DNA of 64,000 nucleotides from Planctomycetota bacterium (GTDB lineage Bacteria; Planctomycetota; Planctomycetia; Pirellulales; Pirellulaceae). The notes under the pieces were generated by a model. The model saw nothing but the letters and a program-made list of their open reading frames with translations, made no database searches and was not told the DNA's origin. Position numbers and translations under genes: made by a program. The stretch is from positions 89,763 to 153,762 of the forward strand of contig JACNKX010000095.1 of the NCBI GenBank assembly GCA_014381825.1. Direction: 5' to 3'. This document shows positions 44,757-53,501 of this stretch, piece by piece. Each line of letters opens with the position of its first letter. The first letter of the stretch is position 1.

Positions 44757-46316
44757 CTACCGTTGGTGCGGAATACGCGAGGCAGGCGAGGCATGAGGCA
44801 GCGGCGAGGAAATCGGCGCGCCGGTGAGGTGGCTTTGTTGCGACTCGCTGGCGTCGATTCGGACTTGGCGCTGGTCGCCTTCTCCGATCGGCTTCTCGTC
44901 ATCTTGATGCAACATCTGGTGCATCTGCTGCGCTGCAGCGCTGCTCGGTTCGATTTGAATCCACTCGTCGACGATCGGCGTTGCTTCTTCGATTTCGCCC
45001 GAGGCGATCAATGTTGTCGCGTACCAGCGAAGACAGATCGGATCGCGGGAGCCTGCGTTGTATCCGGTCTTGAGATAGGCCTTTGCCGCGATCCAATTGT
45101 TGGCTGCGGCCATGCACGCGCCGCGAACTGCGCTGCGCAAAGCGTTTCGATTTGGAAACTCGGCGGGGAATTGGTCGAGCTGTTTCAACGCATCGCCGCG
45201 TTGTCCGGACTGGATGTACAACTCCAGTAAATGTCGTCGGATGCGAAGCGATTGTGGATCGATGGCGGTCGCATCGACAAGCGTTTGAACCGCCTCTTCA
45301 TTGCGCCCTAGTAGTTGTAGCGTCAAGCTGCAACAGACGGTTGCGATCTCGTGGATGTTGCTGACGTGCCAGACCCCGGGATTGATTTGACCGTGTTTAC
45401 AGGTTGTTTGGTAAGCCTTCATGGCCAATTCAGTCTGGCCTTGCGCTTGCAGGTAGCCGCCCATTGCACAGAGCAATTGAGCGTCCATCGGAAACGCTTC
45501 TAACGCTTGCATGCAGATGGCAATCTGCTCGTCACCTTGCCCCGGTTTGCCGTCGAGCGAAGTGATGATTCCGTAATAGGCTTCGAGCATATCAGGAGAT
45601 CCCACTTGGCAGGCCTGCAAGGAATGCCGGAAGAATTGAATGGATCGGTCGTGGTCTTCCAGTGTCTGAAACGCATCGCCCAAGCAGTTGAGCAGCTCTG
45701 GTCTCATCGCCGTATCTCGGATCTCGACCTCGGCCAATCGGATGTTTCGTTTCGCCTTCGCTGTCTTGACATCCAAGTCATGCTCTTTCGAGCTGCGCCG
45801 GATGCAAACTTCCAAGGGCTCGATTCCGACCTGCGCAGTTGTCAGAGAATCAAGAAGCGACTCGCGGACGCGTCCGCTGAACCTGATCAATGGATGTTTC
45901 GGCGCCAATCTTACTTGCGCAATCCGCTCAGCAGCATTCGTTCCATTGGGTGGAATCTCGACGAACATCAAATAGGCTGAAGCACGTGTTGGTGCTTCGG
46001 CAATTTGTTGTCGAACAAGCGCCGCGTCATCGGCAGAAAGACGATCACCGGCATCAAGCCACAAAACCCAGTCGCTGGTTACACGAGAGAGACAAGCGTT
46101 CCTCGCGGCCGAAAAATCGTCCTTCCACTCACACTCGACGACCGTTGCTCCGAAGGACTTCCCCACGTCGATGGACTTGTCGGCTGAGCCAGTATCTGTG
46201 ATCACGATCTCGTCGGCGATCGACTGAATTGATTCCAGCGAATCCCGCAATAGATCTTCCGCATCGCGAACGATCATGGCGACAGTAAGACGATTGGATT
46301 TAGCTGGCTCGGACAT
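44757..46316 (-). CDS. Family-2 glycosyltransferase fused to TPR repeats
   Basis: A 519-residue protein. Residues 1-110 are a GT-A (GT2) domain: LTVAMIVRDAEDLLRDSLES, EIVITDTGSADKSIDVGKSFGA, ARNACLSRVTSDWVLWLDAGDRL, where DAGD stands for the usual DXD. Residues about 200-480 are TPR repeats (ELLNCLGDAFQTLEDHDRSIQFFRHSL, AMGGYLQAQGQTELAMKAYQ, HLLELYIQSGQRGDALKQL). No membrane segment or signal, so it is cytoplasmic. GGAGGG six bases before the ATG is a strong ribosome-binding site. It is divergent from fliS, which raises the possibility of flagellin or another surface-protein glycosylation. Confidence 0.88.
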   Translation of the reverse strand: MSEPAKSNRLTVAMIVRDAEDLLRDSLESIQSIADEIVITDTGSADKSIDVGKSFGATVVECEWKDDFSAARNACLSRVTSDWVLWLDAGDRLSADDAALVRQQIAEAPTRASAYLMFVEIPPNGTNAAERIAQVRLAPKHPLIRFSGRVRESLLDSLTTAQVGIEPLEVCIRRSSKEHDLDVKTAKAKRNIRLAEVEIRDTAMRPELLNCLGDAFQTLEDHDRSIQFFRHSLQACQVGSPDMLEAYYGIITSLDGKPGQGDEQIAICMQALEAFPMDAQLLCAMGGYLQAQGQTELAMKAYQTTCKHGQINPGVWHVSNIHEIATVCCSLTLQLLGRNEEAVQTLVDATAIDPQSLRIRRHLLELYIQSGQRGDALKQLDQFPAEFPNRNALRSAVRGACMAAANNWIAAKAYLKTGYNAGSRDPICLRWYATTLIASGEIEEATPIVDEWIQIEPSSAAAQQMHQMLHQDDEKPIGEGDQRQVRIDASESQQSHLTGAPISSPLPHASPASRIPHQR

Positions 46317-46703
46317 CGTACGCCCTCCATGGCGATAGCAAGTCTAGTATTTCAAATGCGCTATGTTCAAATGCGCTATGTTCAATTGTGCTGTGTTCAA
46401 TTTGCGCGGTGGGAGTTTAGCTGCTGGTAGCACCTGCCGATAGGTAGATTCGGCCGTGCTAGCGTTGCTGTCTTTGGGTGACTTAGGATGTCACGGCTAG
46501 GATTGCACTTTGCTTAGGTAACGTCGTCCCAACTCACTAGACCGTCGCGATTACGCTGACTTTGCCGATTGACGGCATTGCCGCCGTATAACAATGCGTC
46601 GATCTTGCGGCTTTGCACTCGATTCTTCGAGACATGGCTTGCCCGAATCCGATCTAAGACATTGCACGCCGCTCCCTCCTCATCGATCAAGGCGCCACAA
46701 CGA
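46317..46703. promoter_or_regulatory. Divergent region between the GT2-TPR gene and fliS
   Basis: This 387-base region has no gene. Besides the 15-base tandem repeat at 46351-46410 it contains two GCCGAT boxes, GCCGATAG at 46436-46443 and GCCGATTG at 46564-46571, that resemble the -10 of flagellar sigma-28 promoters. Neither has a convincing -35 at 11 bases, so they remain candidates. Near 46576-46590 ACGGCATTGCCGCCGT is a short palindrome. Confidence 0.35.
46351..46410. repeat. Four tandem copies of a 15-base unit
   Basis: TTCAAATGCGCTATG occurs twice without change (46351-46365, 46366-46380), followed by TTCAATTGTGCTGTG (46381-46395) and TTCAATTTGCGCGGT (46396-46410). The unit is 15 bases, longer than one helical turn, and it lies 35 to 94 bases upstream of the GT2-TPR start. 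It could be an array of regulator binding sites or a slippage-prone repeat. It is not a CRISPR array: there are no spacers. Confidence 0.85.
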
Positions 46704-47189
46704 ATGAATCAACAAGCCCATGAATCGTATGTCGAATCGCAAGTAATGACCGCCACGCCACAGAGGTTGCGGTTGATGTTGATCGAAGGTGCTCTGCGTT
46801 TTGCCCGCCTAACGATTCACTGTTGGGAGTCGAACGACAACGAAAAGGCGCTAGAAGCGATCATTCGCTGTCGCAACATCGTCTCCGAGTTGTTGTCTTC
46901 TGTTCGCGTCGACGAGACAGAGGTTACGAAGCAGGTGGCGAGCTTGTATTTGTTCGTGTTTCAACACCTCACAGAAGCGCAACTGCGCCGCGACGCGAAG
47001 TTGGTCGAAGAAGCTATCGGGATTCTCGAAGTCGAACGAGAAACGTGGCAGCAAGTATGCGAAGAGATGCCAAATGCCCCAGTGCCAACTGCCGAACACA
47101 AGGCGGCCAGTCCGCAAGAGATCATTGCTCCAACGATCGCTTATCCGGATACAGATCTGCAAACCGGCAGCATCAGCTTCGATGCCTGA
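46704..47189 (+). CDS. fliS: Flagellar export chaperone FliS
   Basis: A 161-residue protein. It starts MNQQAHESYVESQVMTATPQRLRLMLIEGALRFARL, of which YVESQVMTATPQRLRLMLIEG is the FliS signature; the helical core continues with LEAIIRCRNIVSELLSSVR and LYLFVFQHLTEAQLRRD. FliS binds flagellin and holds it for export. The last 30 residues (after about 130) are an extra, apparently disordered tail. No other flagellar gene is in the window. The upstream frame is open to 46569, but the FliS core begins at 46704. Confidence 0.88.
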   Translation: MNQQAHESYVESQVMTATPQRLRLMLIEGALRFARLTIHCWESNDNEKALEAIIRCRNIVSELLSSVRVDETEVTKQVASLYLFVFQHLTEAQLRRDAKLVEEAIGILEVERETWQQVCEEMPNAPVPTAEHKAASPQEIIAPTIAYPDTDLQTGSISFDA

Positions 47190-47363
47190 TTCTGACTTCT
47201 CATCGTGACCGATCGATCGCCAGACCTTAGGGTGCCGGCGCAAGCCGCACCATTTGCGCCCCATCGCTTGGCGACCTCGCTGCTCTGAGTTAAGCTCCAC
47301 GTTTGTCGATCGCGCCCCGCGGCAATTGCCAACAAAGCGTTCACGCGAGTGAGTCTCGAAGCT

Positions 47364-48200
47364 ATGGCCAACAAAACGAACTTTAAAATCATTCCTGACG
47401 GCGACGAGCTGACACAAATCGAGCGAGATTTAAGCTTTCATCCGACTGCTTCAAGGAGCCCGACGACGCTGACGCGCGAGCAAACTGCCAGCTTCAATCG
47501 AGACGGGTTCTTGAAAGGACTGCCGTTAATCGAAGCGGATGAAATGGCAGACATCCGCACTTACTTTGATCGCCTCTTGTCGCAAGCATTGGCGAGCGGT
47601 GGCGACAGCTATTCCATTAGCAGCGCTCACCTGAAGCACGGTCGCGTTTATGACGTTCTGACTGACGAGCGCATCGTCGCGTGTGTCAAGGACCTGCTTG
47701 GCGAGAACGTCATCGGTTGGGGATCGCACTTCTTTTGCAAGATGCCTCACGACGGCAAGCGAGTGGCTTGGCATCAAGACGCGAGCTACTGGCCGCTAAC
47801 TCCGTCGAAGACAGCCACGGTTTGGCTCGCCATCGATGACGCGGATGTGGGCAATGGTTGTATGCGGTTTCTCGCGGGATCACATGAGTACGGACATCTG
47901 ACCTACCGACCCAGCAATCCCGAAGAACACAATGTCTTGGATCAAACAGTCGAGAATGCCGAACAGTATGGCACGCCCGTAAACATTGAGCTTCGCGCTG
48001 GCGAAGCATCAATTCACTCCGATCTTCTGTTGCATGGCTCCGAGGCGAATGAGTCGGATCGCCGCCGCTGTGGGTTGACGTTGCGTTACTGTGCCGCGGA
48101 CGTTCGCGCCGGGATGGATTGGAACCAGAAAGGGATTGTGATTAGCGGAAGCGATCCGAGTGGACATTGGGCGAACCCAGGTCGTCCCGATGCTGAATAA
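47364..48200 (+). CDS. Phytanoyl-CoA dioxygenase (PhyH) family protein, copy 1
   Basis: A 278-residue Fe(II)/2-oxoglutarate-dependent oxygenase-like protein. The HxD pair of the iron site is in RVAWHQDASYWPL, the distal His in ASIHSDLLLHGSEANES, and the 2-oxoglutarate Arg probably in RRRCGLTLRYCA. An upstream GTG at 47349 gives five further residues. These proteins hydroxylate lipids or small metabolites; the substrate is unknown. A second copy follows after 32 bases. The two share the fold but are clearly divergent in sequence. Confidence 0.88.
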   Translation: MANKTNFKIIPDGDELTQIERDLSFHPTASRSPTTLTREQTASFNRDGFLKGLPLIEADEMADIRTYFDRLLSQALASGGDSYSISSAHLKHGRVYDVLTDERIVACVKDLLGENVIGWGSHFFCKMPHDGKRVAWHQDASYWPLTPSKTATVWLAIDDADVGNGCMRFLAGSHEYGHLTYRPSNPEEHNVLDQTVENAEQYGTPVNIELRAGEASIHSDLLLHGSEANESDRRRCGLTLRYCAADVRAGMDWNQKGIVISGSDPSGHWANPGRPDAE

Positions 48201-48232
48201 AAGTCCGCGCAGGCACTCCACGGGACGGAAAA

Positions 48233-49132
48233 ATGAATCGTGATTGTTTAGCTCATCGTTTGAGCAGCGAGGAACGTGAGTTCTTCCACACAAACGGCTA
48301 CTTAATTGTTCCCGATGCCTTGGATGCAGCGCAGCTTGACCGCTTGACGACAGTGGTCGATCGCGTGGATGCCCGCGAGCGAGGTGTGGAACTACAAGGA
48401 AAGCTATTGTCCGTCACGAACGTTGTCCACGAAGACGAGGCAATGGTCGAGCTGGCGTCGCAGCCGACCGTCTTGCCGAAGGTGTGGGGCATCTTGGGTT
48501 GGAACATCTATCTGTACCACTCGCACTTGGATGTCACGCCCAGCGAAAATGCCGAACGACAGAATTGGAGCGTCGCTTGGCATCAAGACAGCATGCGAGT
48601 GAACGACGAGATTGAATCGAACCCACGCCCGAGACTGTCGCTCAAGATCGGGTATTATCTAAGTGATGTTAGTGAATCGAATCGCGGTAACACGCTGATC
48701 GTTCCTGGCTCGCACTGGCAGAACGAACTCGATTGCCCGCAGGACGGTCACTCAAATCCCGAGGGAGCCGAGCCGTTATGCGTGAAGCCTGGTTCCGCCG
48801 TGATCGTTGATCGTCGCATTTGGCACTCGCGAAGCGCGAACAGTTCGGACATCACGCGCAAAGTCATTTGGTATGGCTACAGTTATCGTTGGCTGTGCGC
48901 GAAAGATGCCATGACCGTCGAGCATCTCTATCCGAAGCTGGACCCCATCCAGCGACAGTTACTGGGCGACGCGTCGTCGGCCAACGGAGTGTATGATCCG
49001 ACGGACGATGACGTCCCGCTGCGGACCTGGCTTCGTGAACACGATCCTTCGTCGGCTGGTGGGTCGCCTCATGGTCATGCGGAAGCGAGGCCTCCCGCGA
49101 TGGTGCGAGGTAAGAATTCGGGGCGGAATTAA
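48233..49132 (+). CDS. Phytanoyl-CoA dioxygenase (PhyH) family protein, copy 2
   Basis: A 299-residue paralogue: N-terminus LSSEEREFFHTNGYLIVPDAL is the usual PhyH opening, the HxD iron ligands are in VAWHQDSMRVNDE, the distal His in DRRIWHSRSANSSDITRK. The region SLKIGYYLSDVSESNRGNTLIVPGSHW is strongly typical. The last 45 residues form a charged tail. The stop lies eight bases before REP-pair copy 2. It is probably in one operon with copy 1. Confidence 0.9.
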   Translation: MNRDCLAHRLSSEEREFFHTNGYLIVPDALDAAQLDRLTTVVDRVDARERGVELQGKLLSVTNVVHEDEAMVELASQPTVLPKVWGILGWNIYLYHSHLDVTPSENAERQNWSVAWHQDSMRVNDEIESNPRPRLSLKIGYYLSDVSESNRGNTLIVPGSHWQNELDCPQDGHSNPEGAEPLCVKPGSAVIVDRRIWHSRSANSSDITRKVIWYGYSYRWLCAKDAMTVEHLYPKLDPIQRQLLGDASSANGVYDPTDDDVPLRTWLREHDPSSAGGSPHGHAEARPPAMVRGKNSGRN

Positions 49133-49140
49133 TTCAACAG

Positions 49141-49250
49141 TAGCCATCACTCTCCGAGTGATGAGCGCTCCTTCCGAATGCGTTAGGAAGGGCGAGTCTG
49201 TGTATTTCACGCTTAGACTTGGGGGCTCATCACCCGGAGCGTGATGGCTA
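49141..49250. repeat. REP-pair element, copy 2, between convergent genes
   Basis: The arms are 49141-49168 and 49223-49250, inverted with respect to each other and matching the arms of copy 1 (12967-13079); the left arm is nearly identical to that of copy 1 over 26 bases. The centre contains a further small stem (CCTTCC...GGAAGG). The right arm ends in the TAG stop codon of the convergent DUF1501 gene (49248-49250), so the element abuts that gene exactly. It may serve as an mRNA 3'-end structure for both genes. Confidence 0.8.
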
Positions 49251-50705
49251 CGCGAGGACGCCACGGACCACATTTCCGTGCACGTCCGTCAAGCGATATC
49301 TTCTGCCTTGATGCTTGAACGTCAACTGCTCGTGATCGATGCCGAGCAAGTGCAGGATCGTGGCTTGGAAGTCGTGGACATGCACGCGATCTTCCACCGC
49401 GTTCATGCCCAGGTCATCGGAAGCCCCGTAGGTCATGCCGGGTTTTATGCCGCCACCGGCCATCCAAACGGTGAAGGCATAGGGATGATGATCGCGGCCC
49501 CATTTAGGCCGGTTGTTGATGTCGCCTTGCAGGAACGGCGTGCGCCCGAACTCGCCGCCCCAGATGATTAGTGTGTCCTCGAGCAACCCGCGCTGCTTGA
49601 GATCGCGCAACAGACCGGCCGATGGTTGGTCCGTGTCGCGCGTTTGATTGTAAAGCTCGGTGGTGATACTGCCGTGCTGGTCCCAGCCCGCATGCATTAG
49701 TTGAATAAAGCGAACTCCGCGCTCGGCCAGCCGCCGCGCCATTAAGCAATTATGAGCGAACGTCCCGCGCTCCTTCACGTCGGGGCCGTACATATCGAGT
49801 ACGTGTTGCGGCTCTTGCGAGAGGTCGGTCAACTCGGGAACGCTGGTTTGCATCTTATAAGCCATCTCGTATTGCGCGATGCGAGTTTGAATTTCCGGAT
49901 CTGCGAACTCTTGGTACTGCAGCTCATTCAGTTTCGCGAGATCATCGAGCACACCGCGACGTATCGGCTGCGTCACGCCTGCGGGACTCGAAAGATACAG
50001 CACTGGATCACCGCCAGCGCGAAACTTAACGCCCTGGAACTGCGAAGGCAAAAAGCCGCTTCCCCAGTAGTAATCGTAAAAGATCTGTCCGCAGGTCGTG
50101 CCTTTGCTGACCGACGTCATCACGGTGAACGACGGCAAGTTGTCGGTGTCGTTGCCCAGTCCGTAACTCAACCAGGCTCCCATCGTTGGTCGACCAGCCA
50201 TCTCGGAACCGGTCAGAAAGAACGTTGCGGCGGGAGCGTGATTCACCTGCTCGGTATGCATGCTCTTGATGAAGCACACGTCATCCGCGACGCTGCCGGT
50301 GTGCTTCATGAAATCGCTGACCCACGCGCCGCTCTCGCCGTACTGCCGATAAGGCTCGACCGGTGCGAGTACCTTCTTGCCGGTCGGGTCGCCGGTCATG
50401 GTGCTGAATCGCTTTCCCTTGAAGTACGATTCAGGGATCGGCTCGCCGTGCATCTTCTGCTGCAACGGCTTGTAATCGAACAAGTCGGTATGTGTCGGCG
50501 CACCATTCATGAACATATAAATGACACGCTTCGCCTTCGCCGCGTAATGCGGAAGGCTCGGCAAGCCGCCAGTGCGACTTTCATCGCTCGCGGTCGCATC
50601 GCGACCGAGCAGCGACGCATACGCAGCCGTGCCGATGCCAACGGCGCTTCGACCGAAGAATTGGCGGCGGGTTTGAAGTGCTTGCTGTTGTGCGAGTGGG
50701 TTCAT
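49248..50705 (-). CDS. DUF1501 Tat-exported protein
   Basis: A 485-residue DUF1501 protein, downstream partner in this module. Twin-arginine signal: TRRQFFGRSAVGIGTAAYA. Motifs: YMFMNGAPTHTDLFDYKP, FIKSMHTEQVNHAPA, NCLMARRLAERGVRFIQLMHAGWDQH, LIIWGGEFGRTPFLQGD and WGRDHHPYAFTVWMAGGGIKPG, all in family order. This longer subtype differs from the copies at 28834 and 43228 by the GWDQH and DHHP versions of its motifs. It starts six bases after its DUF1549/DUF1553 partner. Its stop codon is inside REP-pair copy 2. Confidence 0.92.
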   Translation of the reverse strand: MNPLAQQQALQTRRQFFGRSAVGIGTAAYASLLGRDATASDESRTGGLPSLPHYAAKAKRVIYMFMNGAPTHTDLFDYKPLQQKMHGEPIPESYFKGKRFSTMTGDPTGKKVLAPVEPYRQYGESGAWVSDFMKHTGSVADDVCFIKSMHTEQVNHAPAATFFLTGSEMAGRPTMGAWLSYGLGNDTDNLPSFTVMTSVSKGTTCGQIFYDYYWGSGFLPSQFQGVKFRAGGDPVLYLSSPAGVTQPIRRGVLDDLAKLNELQYQEFADPEIQTRIAQYEMAYKMQTSVPELTDLSQEPQHVLDMYGPDVKERGTFAHNCLMARRLAERGVRFIQLMHAGWDQHGSITTELYNQTRDTDQPSAGLLRDLKQRGLLEDTLIIWGGEFGRTPFLQGDINNRPKWGRDHHPYAFTVWMAGGGIKPGMTYGASDDLGMNAVEDRVHVHDFQATILHLLGIDHEQLTFKHQGRRYRLTDVHGNVVRGVLA

Positions 50706-50711
50706 AGCCGC

Positions 50712-53165
50712 CTACTTTGTTAACGCCTCATCCAAGTTCAACATCAACGCACACAAACCGGTAAATGCAGCGTGTTCGATCGCATCGAGATCCGCGTCGC
50801 GAGTCGAATCGCCGACGGCGAGAAATTGCTTTGCTTGCTCCGGCGCGGCGGCGTATTGGGATTTCAGTTGTTCCAGCCGAGCCAGCAAGATACCGCTTTC
50901 AACTTCGGTCGGCCTGCGCGACGTCGCAAGCCGAAACGCCTTTTCGATGCAAATCGGGTCTTGATCCGATGACCTCATCACTCGTTGTGCCAATGCTCGC
51001 GCGGCTTCCACATAAGTCACATCGTTCATCGTCGTCAGGGCATGCAATGGCGTGTTTGTGCGACCTAACTTAACCGAACATGTTTGTCGCTTGGATTCGT
51101 CGAAAAACATCGTCGGGCCGACGATCCGTCGCCAGAAAGAATAGAGGCTGCGGCGATAGAGGTCTTCGCCCTTGCCCTGCTGATACTTCTTCTTGCCGAA
51201 CGTCGCTTCGGACCAGACGTCTGCCGGTTGATACGGGTTCACTGGTCGGCCGCCCAGCTTGCCGACTAGCAGGCCGCTCATCGCCAGAGCTTGATCTCGA
51301 AGCATCCACGATGACATTCGAAACCTGGGACCTCGTGACAGTCGACGGTTCTCTGGATCGTCGGCGCTACTGGTGGGAGAGGCTTTCGCCGTCTGTCGAT
51401 ATGTCGCGCTCATCACGATCGTCTTGTGAAGCCGCTTCACGTCCCAGCCACCTTGTACAAGATCGCTTGCCAACCACTCCAGCAACTCTGGATGCGAGGG
51501 CCGTTCCCCTTGCGATCCGAAGTCATCAGTCGTCTTTACGAACCCAGTCCCGAGAAACATTTGCCAATAACGGTTGACGGTCACGCGCGCGGCGAGCGGA
51601 TGTGACGGATCGACCAGCCACTTCGCGAGTGCGAGACGATTCTTCGGGGCGTCGCTCGGTAGTGGTGGGAAGATTTTCGGCGTCTCGGCATTAACTTCCT
51701 CGCCGGGTTGATTGTAGAGTCCCTTCGTCAGCATGAACGATTTGCGAGGCTTGTCCATGTCCTGCATGATCATCACGCGCGGCAACGATCGATGTTGATC
51801 GTCGCGTTTCTTTCGTATCACGCGGAAGTCGCGAACCAGCTTCGCGTATTCGGGAGCATGTTTGTCGCCGTACTTCTCTAATTCGGATAATTGTTCGTCG
51901 TTTCGATCGAGCAGCGGTTTGGCGAGAATGTTGCGGATCCTTTTGATTTCGGTTTCGCTGACGGCTCGGCTTCCGTCGGATTCACCGAGCAACGTCTTAT
52001 CGCTCTTTTCGACCTGTGCTCGGGCTTCGTCCGTCTCGCGGTGCAGCCGCTGGCGTTCGGCCTCTTGCTCCGGCGAGCCGAACACAAGGTTGGGAGCCGT
52101 CTGCGGATCGCCGCCTCCGCCGTTGACGGGCGTTTGATTGAAAAAAGCGAATAGCTGGTAATACTCGCGGCGAGCGATTGGGTCGAACTTGTGATCGTGG
52201 CAGCGGCAGCACTGAAACGTCAGCCCCATCCATACCGTTCCCATCGTCTCCATCTGATCGAAGATGTATTCGATGCGATTCTCCTCCGCGATCCGACCGC
52301 CTTCGCCATTGATCATGTGATTGCGACAAAATCCCGTGGCGAGCTTCTGTTCCAAAGTCGCATCGGGCAGTAAATCACCAGCCAATTGCCAGACGGTGAA
52401 CTGATCGTAACGCAAGTTGGTGTTAAACGCTCGAACGACCCAATCGCGCCACGGCCACATCGTCCGTTCTCTGTCGCCTTGAAAGCCGTTCGAGTCAGCA
52501 TAGCGCGCCGCATCAAGCCAATCCCACGCCATACGCTCGCCGTAGTGCGGCGACTTCAACAAGCGATCGACGACACGTTCGTAAGCATCTGGCGAGTCGT
52601 CCACTAAGAAACCGTCGATCTCTTCGAGGGTCGGAGGCAAGCCGGTCAAGTCAATCGTAACACGCCGAATCAACCGCTCTTTCGATGCTTCCGGCGACGG
52701 TGTCAGCCCTTCGCGCGTCAGTCGTTCGCGTACGAAGTAATCAATCGGCGACTGGCCTGCAGGAACTTCTGGCCGAACGACAGGCTGGAAGGACCAATGT
52801 CCTTTCCAAGTCGCGCCGGTCTCGACCCACTGACTCAACAGCTCGATTTGTTTCGGAGTCAGAGAACGATTCGAATCCGGCGGCGGCATTCGCTCGTCTG
52901 GATCGTTCGTCACAACGCGACGAATCAACTCGCTGTCGTCGGCCTTTCCTGGCAAGACAATCGCCTTGTCGTCGACAACTCGAAACAATCCATCCTTCGT
53001 GTCAAGGCGAAGGTCGGCCTCAAGAGTACCTTCGTCGGGACCGTGGCAGTGATAACAGTTATCGCTCAGGATAGGCCGGATGTCTCGAGCGAAGTCGATC
53101 TCGGCAGCGTTGGTCGTACCGTATGAGGCAAGAAGAAGTAGGAGTGGGGGTGCGATTCGAGTCAT
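50712..53165 (-). CDS. PSCyt1-DUF1549-DUF1553 secreted cytochrome-like protein
   Basis: An 817-residue protein in the full planctomycete layout. Signal peptide (PPLLLLLASYGTTNA), then PSCyt1 with RPILSDNCYHCHGPDEGT and a distal Met region DERMPPPDSNR; DUF1549 with RLIRRVTIDLTGLPPTLEEIDGF, YGERMAWDWLDAARYADSNGFQGD and FQCCRCHDHKFDPI, a second heme motif; a coiled charged linker; and DUF1553 with TVNRYWQMFLGTGFVKTTDDFGSQG, HKTIVMSATYRQ and SRRPTEVESGILLARL. It is much longer at the N-terminus than the 41608-43224 copy. The gene is upstream of DUF1501 with a six-base gap. Confidence 0.93.
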   Translation of the reverse strand: MTRIAPPLLLLLASYGTTNAAEIDFARDIRPILSDNCYHCHGPDEGTLEADLRLDTKDGLFRVVDDKAIVLPGKADDSELIRRVVTNDPDERMPPPDSNRSLTPKQIELLSQWVETGATWKGHWSFQPVVRPEVPAGQSPIDYFVRERLTREGLTPSPEASKERLIRRVTIDLTGLPPTLEEIDGFLVDDSPDAYERVVDRLLKSPHYGERMAWDWLDAARYADSNGFQGDRERTMWPWRDWVVRAFNTNLRYDQFTVWQLAGDLLPDATLEQKLATGFCRNHMINGEGGRIAEENRIEYIFDQMETMGTVWMGLTFQCCRCHDHKFDPIARREYYQLFAFFNQTPVNGGGGDPQTAPNLVFGSPEQEAERQRLHRETDEARAQVEKSDKTLLGESDGSRAVSETEIKRIRNILAKPLLDRNDEQLSELEKYGDKHAPEYAKLVRDFRVIRKKRDDQHRSLPRVMIMQDMDKPRKSFMLTKGLYNQPGEEVNAETPKIFPPLPSDAPKNRLALAKWLVDPSHPLAARVTVNRYWQMFLGTGFVKTTDDFGSQGERPSHPELLEWLASDLVQGGWDVKRLHKTIVMSATYRQTAKASPTSSADDPENRRLSRGPRFRMSSWMLRDQALAMSGLLVGKLGGRPVNPYQPADVWSEATFGKKKYQQGKGEDLYRRSLYSFWRRIVGPTMFFDESKRQTCSVKLGRTNTPLHALTTMNDVTYVEAARALAQRVMRSSDQDPICIEKAFRLATSRRPTEVESGILLARLEQLKSQYAAAPEQAKQFLAVGDSTRDADLDAIEHAAFTGLCALMLNLDEALTK

Positions 53166-53501
53166 CGAGTCGATCCGGCAGGCGGTAGTTGGCGGACCTC
53201 CATTCTAGTTCAACCAGGAAGTGCTGATACAACCCACGAGAGGCGTCCGGTTGGGCTTACGGTCATTCAGTTTCTAGGATCGCGTCTTACAGATCGCAAC
53301 CCGAGTCAGAAGCGACGAAATTGCCGCATCTTCGTCGCTCACGCGGCGGGTTGTTGACCGTGCAGATTTATCCACCGAACGGGCCTGGGTTGCCTAGGCT
53401 GTGTGGCTGGCCGAGCCAGATTGGCTCTATTCGCTAAGTATTCTTGTGATATACTCAATTTAAACAGTTGTTTGAAACATTTGTCTGCGGATTAGAGACT
53501 T
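53166..53501. promoter_or_regulatory. Divergent region upstream of the TetR/RND operon
   Basis: This 336-base region contains no gene. Near its right end a TATACT at 53450-53455 could be a -10 hexamer for the TetR gene; no matching -35 is evident at 16-18 bases. Immediately after it is an imperfect palindrome (53459-53476, described separately). The left two-thirds show no repeat or structure I can recognise. Confidence 0.4.
53459..53476. promoter_or_regulatory. Candidate TetR operator
   Basis: TTTAAACAGTTGTTTGAA is an imperfect palindrome with perfect inner arms AAACA-GT-TGTTT. It lies 26 bases before the TetR start and directly after the candidate -10 (53450-53455), where a bound repressor would block transcription. 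TetR-family operators are usually palindromes of this size near their own promoters. The assignment is by position and symmetry only. Confidence 0.4.

Noticed and set aside
46436..46571. Two GCCGAT boxes resembling sigma-28 -10 elements upstream of fliS
   Set aside because: No TAAAG-like -35 stands at 11 bases from either, and the hexamer-like word is too short to be convincing alone.
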